DNA from: Rikenellaceae bacterium
GTDB taxonomy: Bacteria; Bacteroidota; Bacteroidia; Bacteroidales; Rikenellaceae
Length of the DNA: 64,000 nt
Direction of reading: 5' to 3'
Assembly: GCA_020860245.1 (NCBI GenBank)
Contig: JAJBUQ010000008.1
Location: 146,919-210,918, forward strand
In this document: piece by piece, positions 54,266-60,554 of the stretch
Layout: each line of letters starts with the position of its first letter
How positions within the stretch are numbered: the first letter of the stretch is position 1
Translations under genes and position numbers: made by a program
Notes under the pieces: model-generated
The model's input: only the letters and a program-made list of their open reading frames with translations
Database searches by the model: none
Told to the model about the DNA's origin: nothing

Positions 54266-54619
54266 ATGCTCATCGAGGTTTTAAAATCAAAAATTCACAG
54301 AGTGACCGTCACCGAGGCCAACCTCAATTACGTAGGCAGTGTGACGATAGACGAGGAATTGCTCGAAGCGGCGAATATGATCCCCGGCGAGAAGGTCGCT
54401 ATCGTAAACAATAACAACGGGGAGCGTATCGAGACGTATATCATAAAGGGAGAGAGAGGCACGGGGTGTATAGCTATCAACGGTGCTGCGGCGCGTAAAT
54501 TCGCGGTCGGAGATATCGTGATAATCATCTCGTACGCACACATGGACTTCGAAGAGGCTAAAAATTTCAAGCCCTTCATAGTATTCCCGGATACCGATAC
54601 GAACCGCATCGTAAAATAA
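54266..54619 (+). CDS. panD: Aspartate 1-decarboxylase
   Basis: PanD makes beta-alanine from aspartate and needs a pyruvoyl group formed by self-cleavage. The 117-residue proenzyme has the cleavage site Gly24-Ser25 within [13 protein letters not shown], plus the substrate-binding RIETYII and [21 protein letters not shown] regions. Length is typical. It starts 2 bp after panC and ends at a hairpin. The maturation factor PanZ is not expected in this phylum. Confidence 0.97.
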   Translation: MLIEVLKSKIHRVTVTEANLNYVGSVTIDEELLEAANMIPGEKVAIVNNNNGERIETYIIKGERGTGCIAINGAAARKFAVGDIVIIISYAHMDFEEAKNFKPFIVFPDTDTNRIVK

Positions 54620-54631
54620 TGACACGCGTCT

Positions 54632-54660
54632 ACCCATTCTTTTACTTTAAAAGGATGGGT
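54632..54660 (+). terminator. Hairpin behind panD
   Basis: ACCCATTCTTTT (54632-54643) pairs with AAAAGGATGGGT (54649-54660) around a 5-nt loop, 12 bp with one G-U pair. The T run after it is weak, so it may be a terminator or an RNA processing/stability element. Confidence 0.6.
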
Positions 54661-54677
54661 ATACTATATTCAGACAG

Positions 54678-55157
54678 ATGAAGCGGCTGATCGACAAAAT
54701 ACTGGGTAGACTCTACTTTTATCCCTTAAAAAAATTCATTCCCTATGTCACGTTCCGTTACGCGGCTTGCGGAGGGCTGAATATGGTTCTCGATTGGACT
54801 CTCTATTTTATTCTCTACAATTTTATCCTACGCAAGGAGAACGTAGACCTCGGATTCGTGGTCATATCCCCTTACATAGCCGCATTCCTGATCGTGTTCC
54901 CTATTACATTCTTTACCGGATTCTGGCTGAACAACAACATCGCGTTCCACGGATCGCCCCTGAAGAACGGGGTCAAAATGTCGCGCTATCTGATGGTCGT
55001 GTGCGTAAGCCTACTCATCAACTACTTCGGACTTAAACTTCTGGTGGAACACTTCCACATCTACCCTACGCCATCCAAAATCCTCGTGACTCTTGCCGCG
55101 ACTGCGGTTAGCTACTTCTCTCAGAAGTATTTTACGTTCCGCAGGCATACGGCGTGA
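54678..55157 (+). CDS. GtrA-family membrane protein
   Basis: The 159-residue protein has four predicted membrane helices (for example ILYNFILRKENVDLGFVVISPYIAAFLIVFPITFF in the middle). FRYAACGGLNMVLDWTLYFIL at the N-terminus, FFTGFWLNNNIAF in the middle and AVSYFSQKYFTFR at the end match GtrA family proteins, thought to flip or accept polyprenyl-phosphate sugars. No GT2 or polymerase gene is adjacent. It is 17 bp from the convergent gene at 55175. Confidence 0.88.
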   Translation: MKRLIDKILGRLYFYPLKKFIPYVTFRYAACGGLNMVLDWTLYFILYNFILRKENVDLGFVVISPYIAAFLIVFPITFFTGFWLNNNIAFHGSPLKNGVKMSRYLMVVCVSLLINYFGLKLLVEHFHIYPTPSKILVTLAATAVSYFSQKYFTFRRHTA

Positions 55158-55174
55158 CAGTTTGGATTTCAGCC

Positions 55175-55621
55175 TTATTTATCAATCAGTTTAACAATCT
55201 TAATTATATACCGCATCGGCGATAAGTCGGTGGAATCGTGGACAAGTTCGTACGCGTCAGGTTCTCCGGGGATAGGTCTTACGCAGAACACATCCTCGCA
55301 GCATGCGGACATGAATCCGTCGGGTTCGTAGTCGGAACAGTCGATGCGGAGCTCCCCCGCCTGCGGGTCATAATAGTATGCCGTCGGAGGATAGACCGTC
55401 GGAGCCTTACGTACGGAGGCTGTCCGCTGAATGTACCTCCCCGTGTAACTGACGCAGTCCTCCGACACGCGAATCTCCTGCGTCTGCTCGAATTCCCACA
55501 GGAGACTGTCGTTATGGATAATCTGAACGGCGCTCTGACCGTTATCCAAATCTATGGAGATCCTCCTCAGGCTCCAAACGCCTGTGAAAATATTTTCTAA
55601 TGATTTGATTTTGTTACGCAT
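55175..55621 (-). CDS. Lipocalin-like hypothetical protein
   Basis: The 148-residue product has no signal peptide. It begins NIFTGVWSLRRISID and continues with alternating beta strands, for example LLWEFEQTQEIRVSEDCVSYTGRY and a closing YIIKIVKL, a layout like small lipocalin or calycin domains (DUF5004/DUF4488 types of Bacteroidota). A pair CCEDVFCV is notable but has no known role. Base use is GC-richer than usual here. Its start codon lies 14 bp after the terminal hairpin of the structured RNA at 55635-55879 on the same strand, so the RNA could be its leader. Function unknown. Confidence 0.65.
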   Translation of the reverse strand: MRNKIKSLENIFTGVWSLRRISIDLDNGQSAVQIIHNDSLLWEFEQTQEIRVSEDCVSYTGRYIQRTASVRKAPTVYPPTAYYYDPQAGELRIDCSDYEPDGFMSACCEDVFCVRPIPGEPDAYELVHDSTDLSPMRYIIKIVKLIDK

Positions 55622-55634
55622 AGGGAATTGAGAT

Positions 55635-55879
55635 TATGCGCCATAAAGAAGGGCGCAGGTAAACTCCTATCCGCAGGTACAAGGGTATACCATAGCTTCG
55701 AAGTTGTTTCCCACGCCCAAGTCAGCCCTGAAAAACTCAGGGCATAACATGGACTGACAACCAACGTACCGAAGCTAAACCATTATGTTTCCATAATGTT
55801 CCCTTGTTTTGCGAATAGATACAAAGGTTATTTAATCCTTATAATATTTATTGGATGCCCGGAGGCATCGGTAGTTCTT
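55635..55879 (-). ncRNA. Structured RNA element, copy 1
   Basis: About 245 nt on the minus strand. In transcript order: hairpin GATGCC-UCCG-GGCATC (55869-55854), AU-rich linker, stem ACAAGGG/CCCUUGU (55807-55801 with 55685-55679 complement), a side hairpin CATTATG-GAAA-CATAATG, a second stem TAGCTTCG/CGAAGCTA (55777-55770 with 55700-55693), an apical GTCAG/CTGAC stem enclosing GCCCTGA/TCAGGGC, and a last hairpin TGCGCC/GGCGCA (55657-55637). The matching copy 2 has the same order with different sequences. The overall shape (long broken hairpin with a bubble) recalls 6S RNA, but I cannot place it in a family. It ends 14 bp before the start codon at 55621. Confidence 0.6.
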
Positions 55880-55883
55880 ATGG

Positions 55884-55891
55884 CAAAGTTA
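55884..55891 (-). promoter_or_regulatory. -7 element before RNA copy 1
   Basis: On the minus strand TAACTTTG, an exact TAnnTTTG. No TTTG is found 19-21 bp upstream, so the -33 box is weak. The distance to the first long stem (76 nt) is nearly the same as in copy 2 (71 nt). Confidence 0.4.
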
Positions 55892-55985
55892 GCAAAATGG
55901 AACGGAACTCTGCAGTAAGGCCGAAAAATTAACGGATTCATCGTGGGGCGCAATTTAATGTTAGCATAAAAATAAATTTATCGGT

Positions 55986-56226
55986 TATGCGCCACGAAAA
56001 TGGGCGCAGTGCAACACCTTCTGTCGGCCATAGGAAGCCTATCATGGAATATTGCCCTGCGCCCAAGCCTGTCCTACCCATTGGCAAAGGTAGGGCATAG
56101 CTTGGGTTTGAACAACACTTACGCCATGATTAAACCTATTATTTAAAATAGTTCCTATGTTTACAGAGGCATAAAGAGCTGTTTACCCTTTATAATTATG
56201 CTGCGCCCACGGGCGCGTTATTTCTT
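55986..56226 (-). ncRNA. Structured RNA element, copy 2
   Basis: About 240 nt on the minus strand, with the same element order as copy 1. First hairpin GCGCC-CGTG-GGCGC (56216-56203), AU-rich linker, pair TCTGT/ACAGA, stem CATAGGAA/TTCCTATG (56159-56152 with 56036-56029), side hairpin CTATT/AATAG (56151-56136), stem ATCATGG/CCATGAT (56130-56124 with 56047-56041), stem CCCAAGC/GCTTGGG (56106-56100 with 56068-56062), apical CCTACC/GGTAGG, and the last hairpin TGCGCC/GGCGCA (56008-55988). Blocks shared with copy 1 lie mainly outside stems: GGAAC, GGTTTA, CTTGGGCG and the last hairpin with TAA after it. The family is unknown to me. Confidence 0.6.
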
Positions 56227-56230
56227 TCTG

Positions 56231-56238
56231 CAAATATA
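56231..56238 (-). promoter_or_regulatory. -7 element before RNA copy 2
   Basis: On the minus strand TATATTTG, an exact TAnnTTTG. No good -33 TTTG lies at the expected distance. Transcription would start near 56224, a few bases before the first hairpin. Confidence 0.45.
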
Positions 56239-56316
56239 ATAAAATAAACACAGGCTGTATCTTCCTGATTGAAAATTAGTTAAATCCTTTGCGGAACGCA
56301 AATTTTAAATTGCACG

Positions 56317-56353
56317 TAAAAATAAGCACGGGAACCCGTTAGATTCCCGTGCT
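56317..56353 (-). terminator. Rho-independent terminator of the repeat-lipoprotein gene
   Basis: AGCACGGGAA (56325-56334) pairs with TTCCCGTGCT (56344-56353), a perfect 10-bp stem with a 9-nt loop, and the minus-strand 3' side continues TATTTTTAC. It lies 33 bp past the gene at 56386. Confidence 0.85.
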
Positions 56354-56385
56354 GTAAATTATAGTGTCCGAAGGAACTGCTTATG

Positions 56386-57873
56386 TTATTCGATTGTATA
56401 CTCGAAATCAAATGTATAGAATCTTTGCAACGGATAGTTCGATACATCGAAGTTATAATAACCATAGCTATCCAGAGATCTCTCACCAAGGATGGTACCG
56501 TTATCACCTTTTAAAGTAACCGATCCGGACAATATGGTCGCCGCACACTTTAAGGTAAAGTCGATCAGTGTAATATGCTGCAATTCCGGATAAGTAAGGT
56601 AGTAAGGGTATAAATCCCAGATATATCCATAGTAGGGAACTATTCCCCAAGCTGTTCCTTCCAACACTCCATATAACGGAGCCACCTTATAAATAGGAAC
56701 AGTATGGATATAATAATAATGTGCATCGAAACCGACAAGCATTCCCTCGAAGGTAAAATCGTAACCCAATTCCATTTCATTAATGTTATTCACAAGAAGA
56801 TTTATTGATATATAAGTAGATACAAGGTTCTGCGGGACGACCTTCGCATCCAGATAAATAAAATATTCATCAACACCGGAAGTACCGGTAAGATCGACTG
56901 TTATTACATAATCGGGATCAACGTGATATTTCTCGAAGCTAACCGTTGTTCCTCCTAACAGATTGCCGTCTCCGTCTTTTACCGTCGCCGTCACTTCAAA
57001 TCCTATTGTATTATTATCTATTTCCTGTATATAGGCAAATCCAATATTTACCGAGGAGGGAGAATCCACATAATTTAATTCCTCATCTGTATAAAAACTC
57101 GTTTCAAATATCTCTCCGGTGCGGAGAACAGGGGTAGCTATTAAACTTCCATTATTTAATTTTTCAGAATAATCAGCCCCTATAAATTCCACAGAAGAGA
57201 GCGATACTCCGTATTGTTGAAAATCAAGAAATTCGTTATTTGTAAGTTTTAAATCCACGGATACTATCATAGTTTCAGGATCAGGGCCCGGAGTCGGCAC
57301 TTCACCATAAGAAGCATCGATATAGAGGTAAATATAATAGATATCCTGTTCCGGCGCACCGGTCATATCGACAGAGAGTGTAAACGGTTCGTAATTTTTA
57401 GGGCCTGTCTGCAAAGCTGCGGAGGCAATGGTTCCGGAATCACGGTTCCCTCCGATATCAGCACGCACAGTAAAAATCACGTCATTATCGATACTGGAAG
57501 CGGAACCGGTAAACAGACTATTGATATTCAAATCTATTCTGTCGATTCCGGACGAGATAAGAAGCAGGCTATAATCCGGACCGATAAACTGTTGATTAAA
57601 AGTAGATGATACATTGCTGGCAACGGCGAAATCGGTATTCACATAATTCTCTTCGATGATCGAAGAGATACCCTCTCCGACGAACTCTACCGAGGCGATG
57701 TCAAGGTTAAAACGCGTGGGGGCTCCGAGCGAATTGGTTATTTCAAGATCCCCGTTAATGAGGCGCCATCCGGCACGTGCGGAGGTATCTTCTGAAATCT
57801 GAGTCTCAGCAAGATCATTCGTGCATGAGACAATAAGCCCGAACAGGACAAGAATTGAAAAAATTTTTTTCAT
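56386..57873 (-). CDS. Repeat lipoprotein of unknown family, three repeats
   Basis: The 495-residue product has a lipoprotein signal (lipobox GLIVSC, Cys 17). The mature part appears to hold three related all-beta units of about 130-160 residues. Unit 1 has ITNSLGAPTRFNLDIASVEF near its start and a closing VDMTGAPEQDIYYIYLYIDA; unit 2 has LTNNEFLDFQQYGVSLSSVEF and VDLTGTSGVDEYFIYLDAKV; unit 3, from ISINLLVNNINEMELGYDF, is Tyr-rich and more divergent. I do not recognise a named family. It is paralogous to the next gene upstream (57969-59060). The pair forms a tandem cluster that ends at a strong terminator. A surface or adhesion role is only a guess. Confidence 0.7.
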   Translation of the reverse strand: MKKIFSILVLFGLIVSCTNDLAETQISEDTSARAGWRLINGDLEITNSLGAPTRFNLDIASVEFVGEGISSIIEENYVNTDFAVASNVSSTFNQQFIGPDYSLLLISSGIDRIDLNINSLFTGSASSIDNDVIFTVRADIGGNRDSGTIASAALQTGPKNYEPFTLSVDMTGAPEQDIYYIYLYIDASYGEVPTPGPDPETMIVSVDLKLTNNEFLDFQQYGVSLSSVEFIGADYSEKLNNGSLIATPVLRTGEIFETSFYTDEELNYVDSPSSVNIGFAYIQEIDNNTIGFEVTATVKDGDGNLLGGTTVSFEKYHVDPDYVITVDLTGTSGVDEYFIYLDAKVVPQNLVSTYISINLLVNNINEMELGYDFTFEGMLVGFDAHYYYIHTVPIYKVAPLYGVLEGTAWGIVPYYGYIWDLYPYYLTYPELQHITLIDFTLKCAATILSGSVTLKGDNGTILGERSLDSYGYYNFDVSNYPLQRFYTFDFEYTIE

Positions 57874-57968
57874 AGTATTTTTTGTTGATTAGAATGATAA
57901 AACCAAAACTGTTGTTACCTGCGGCATATAAATACCGCAGATAAGGTTGGGAATTAATAGAAACCCCT

Positions 57969-59060
57969 TTATTCCTCGTATGTAAGGTCATAATAGATAG
58001 TGTACTCCCTTCGGGATGCGGCCTCATTGGACAAACCCAGAATAATATGAAAGGCATCTATTCCCCATGTCTCTATATATCCGCTGTATTTTTGACTTGT
58101 CTGCCCCAAGAGTTCCCCATTAAAGTCTCTTACAGTCGTGGTAAGAGTAAACGGAGCATGGGGATGGTCCATATTCCCGGCCATACCGATATTGATCCAC
58201 ATATTCCTGGGAGCTTCTTTTAACGGTACGTAATTGCGAGCATTGTACGGGGTACTGTAACTCTCTCCAGGAGCCAAATTAATCAATCCTCCGACTCCCG
58301 GTGCGGTTTTGGCATATATCATCTCTCCCTCCCTTCCGATAACAAACCATCCTCCGAAGTAGTTGCCGTATGTAAATTTATAATCACCCAGAGAAAAATA
58401 AGTCGCTGTACTGGAATTCAGTTTATTGGTAACCGTGAGTCTAGAATCAAAGTATAAGCCATAGACGTCGTCCGGATAAACAGCCTCAATATCGAGATAA
58501 ATCCGATACGAACTTGACTGACGCCCACTATAAAGGTCCAGCGAGAGAGTGTATCCGTCCGTGTTCGGATCTATCTCGACAAGAGTCACTCCCACGGCAG
58601 GTTTATCTATGTTGTCGCCATAAATAGTTGAACGGATAATGAATACAATCTCTTGGTCTATATTTGATGGGAGGCCGGTGAAAATATAGTTAAAATTGAT
58701 ATCGACCCTGCTTAGATAGGAAGCGGAAGAATTTACCTCCAAAGGATATCCGAGTATAAACTGTTGATTAAGAGGAGACATCGGGGTAACTATACTGGCC
58801 ACGGTAAAATCGGTATTGACAAAATTTTCGGTTAATACGACCGGATTGTTGTCCACATAAAAATCAACAGACGCAATCTCAATATTAAACCGCGTATTGG
58901 CTCCAAGAGAATTTGTTACAGTCATATAACCGTCAATATTACGGCTATCAAAAAGAGCCGCTTCTTCCGAAATAATTACTGGTTCGACAACTTCCGTGTA
59001 ATCTTTAGCGCACGAGAATAACAATCCCGCCAAAGCGAGTAAAGTAAAAATTTTTTTCAT
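57969..59060 (-). CDS. Repeat lipoprotein of unknown family, two repeats
   Basis: The 363-residue product has a lipoprotein signal (MKKIFTLLALAGLLFSC). The mature part seems to be two all-beta units. Unit 1 starts VTNSLGANTRFNIEIASVDF, nearly the same as in the downstream paralogue (VNTDF and NQQF segments also shared), and ends LSLDLYSGRQSSSYRIYLDI. Unit 2 starts LTVTNKLNSSTATYFSLGDYKF and ends TTTVRDFNGELLGQTS with a Y-I-Y-x-D closing strand. The gene pair likely arose by tandem duplication, followed by gain or loss of units. Function is unknown. A 95-bp gap separates the two genes and contains a small hairpin CTGCGG/CCGCAG. Confidence 0.7.
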   Translation of the reverse strand: MKKIFTLLALAGLLFSCAKDYTEVVEPVIISEEAALFDSRNIDGYMTVTNSLGANTRFNIEIASVDFYVDNNPVVLTENFVNTDFTVASIVTPMSPLNQQFILGYPLEVNSSASYLSRVDINFNYIFTGLPSNIDQEIVFIIRSTIYGDNIDKPAVGVTLVEIDPNTDGYTLSLDLYSGRQSSSYRIYLDIEAVYPDDVYGLYFDSRLTVTNKLNSSTATYFSLGDYKFTYGNYFGGWFVIGREGEMIYAKTAPGVGGLINLAPGESYSTPYNARNYVPLKEAPRNMWINIGMAGNMDHPHAPFTLTTTVRDFNGELLGQTSQKYSGYIETWGIDAFHIILGLSNEAASRREYTIYYDLTYEE

Positions 59061-59160
59061 AGCGATTAGTTTTTAGTAAGTAATGTTAAAAATTGGTTAA
59101 CTATATGTTATAATATTGTATCAATGGGTAAAAGTAATCATGGAGAAAAAACTTTTTCTT

Positions 59161-59301
59161 CTACAAATTAAGTGTGAACCCGTAGAGTCCACTACAGTCG
59201 TCGAAACTATATTGATTGGCCCGCCGAAGATTTATCTGCGGTAGTATTTGGTGCACATGAGTATAGCACCAGCCGAATGGCAGGTCAAAAATTCTCTTCA
59301 T
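59161..59301 (-). CDS. Possible 46-residue peptide gene
   Basis: An open frame from ATG (59301) to TAG (59161) encodes a 46-residue peptide that begins MKRIFDLPFGWCYTHVHQIL and ends LYGFTLNL. It has no signal peptide or membrane helix and no recognised family. It lies 100 bp upstream of the two-repeat lipoprotein gene on the same strand. The frame may be chance; the DNA around it also folds (TGGTGC/GCACCA). The rest of the gap 59061-59455 is AT-rich and holds only the asd terminator. Confidence 0.25.
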   Translation of the reverse strand: MKRIFDLPFGWCYTHVHQILPQINLRRANQYSFDDCSGLYGFTLNL

Positions 59302-59400
59302 TATAATGTCTCTTTAAGGTTCTACGATGTTAAAATTATATAAAAAACAATATAATCCAAATTATTTTTCAATAAAATATAACTTTTTAATACAAAATTA

Positions 59401-59430
59401 AAAAGGTGCGGAATATTATCCGCACCTTTT
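59401..59430 (-). terminator. Rho-independent terminator of asd
   Basis: AAAAGGTGCGGA (59401-59412) pairs perfectly with TCCGCACCTTTT (59419-59430), loop 6 nt, with a T run on both strands. It lies 25 bp past the asd stop codon. Confidence 0.9.
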
Positions 59431-59455
59431 TAAGGTATATATTTAATAAAATATT

Positions 59456-60457
59456 CTATTTTACATTCACGAGATATTCCGCAATCTGGACCGCATTAAG
59501 TGCTGCCCCTTTCTTGATTTGATCGCTTACACACCAGAAAGTCAATCCGTTAGGATTCGAGATATCCTTCCTGATACGCCCTACATACACGGGATCCTCG
59601 CCTGCGAGATGCAGCGGCATGGGATATACTTTATTTGCACTGTCATCCATAAGAACCACACCTTCAGCATTAGCAAATGCTTCCCTCGCTTCCTCGACAG
59701 ATATAGGTCTTTCGGTTTCCACCCATACAGATTCCGAATGCGCTCTCATTACAGGGACACGTACGCATGTCGCGCTTACTTCTATGTCGGAGTGCATGAT
59801 TTTGCGTGTCTCGTTATACATCTTCATCTCCTCTTTGGTGTAACCGTTCTCGGTAAATACGTCTACCTGAGGAATGATATTATATGCAAGCTGGTACGCG
59901 AATTTCTCGACAGTCACCTCCTTGCCTTCGATTATTTGTTTGTACTGCTCAACCAGTTCGTCCATGGCAACTGCACCAGCACCGCTCGCAGCCTGATAAG
60001 TCGATACATGAACCCTCTTGATATGCGATAGATTTTCGATTGCCTTTAATGCCACGACCATCTGTATCGTAGTACAGTTAGGATTGGCGATGACGTTGCG
60101 GGGACGGTTGAGCGCATCTTCAGGATTTACTTCAGGTACAACCAAGGGCACGTCGTTATCCATGCGGAACGCGCTTGAATTGTCTATCATAACGGCGCCA
60201 TGCTTGGTGATCGTATGCTCGAATTCTTTCGAAGTTCCCGCACCTGCCGAAGTAAATACTATATCTACGTCTTTAAAGTCATCGTTGTGCTGAAGAAGTT
60301 TGACAGTAATATCTTTCCCTTTGAAGTTATAGACACTGCCTGCGCTCCTTTCGGATCCGAAAAGAAGAAGTTCGTCGATAGGGAAATTTCTTTCTGCGAG
60401 AACACGAAGGAACTCCTGTCCAACGGCTCCGCTTGCTCCAACAATTGCTATTCTCAT
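59456..60457 (-). CDS. asd: Aspartate-semialdehyde dehydrogenase
   Basis: Asd reduces aspartyl phosphate to the semialdehyde, the branch-point for lysine/diaminopimelate, threonine and methionine. The 333-residue product starts with the NADP motif [14 protein letters not shown], has the active-site Cys near residue 131 in [30 protein letters not shown], and the [19 protein letters not shown] segment with the catalytic His. It fits the Bacillus-type (Gram-positive-like) form found in Bacteroidota. It has its own promoter-like boxes and a strong terminator, so it is monocistronic. Confidence 0.97.
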   Translation of the reverse strand: MRIAIVGASGAVGQEFLRVLAERNFPIDELLLFGSERSAGSVYNFKGKDITVKLLQHNDDFKDVDIVFTSAGAGTSKEFEHTITKHGAVMIDNSSAFRMDNDVPLVVPEVNPEDALNRPRNVIANPNCTTIQMVVALKAIENLSHIKRVHVSTYQAASGAGAVAMDELVEQYKQIIEGKEVTVEKFAYQLAYNIIPQVDVFTENGYTKEEMKMYNETRKIMHSDIEVSATCVRVPVMRAHSESVWVETERPISVEEAREAFANAEGVVLMDDSANKVYPMPLHLAGEDPVYVGRIRKDISNPNGLTFWCVSDQIKKGAALNAVQIAEYLVNVK

Positions 60458-60493
60458 AAATATGGATTAAGTGTTTCTTATTTTATTCTGCTG

Positions 60494-60527
60494 CAAAGAT
60501 AATACAAAGATTTAAAAATCGATCAAA
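60494..60527 (-). promoter_or_regulatory. Possible asd promoter
   Basis: On the minus strand TTTG (60527-60524), 22 bp, TATCTTTG (60501-60494). Both boxes are exact; the spacer is one or two bases longer than usual. Confidence 0.5.
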
Positions 60528-60554
60528 TTGTTAAATTTTCAGCATTTTTGTTAA

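Noticed and set aside
55635-56238. Reading the tandem RNAs on the plus strand
   Set aside because: A plus-strand reading would put the side hairpin on the 3' side of the bubble, as in E. coli 6S, but no plus-strand TAnnTTTG box precedes either copy, while exact minus-strand boxes precede both. Not fully excluded.
55621-56385. tmRNA, RNase P or SRP RNA in the 760-bp gap
   Set aside because: No tag-peptide frame with tRNA-like ends, no RNase P core motif and no SRP tetraloop motif could be found.
59217-59290. Riboswitch-like folding upstream of the repeat lipoproteins
   Set aside because: A few short stems (CCGC/GCGG, TGGTGC/GCACCA) can form, but no known aptamer core is visible and pairing is no better than expected for this length.
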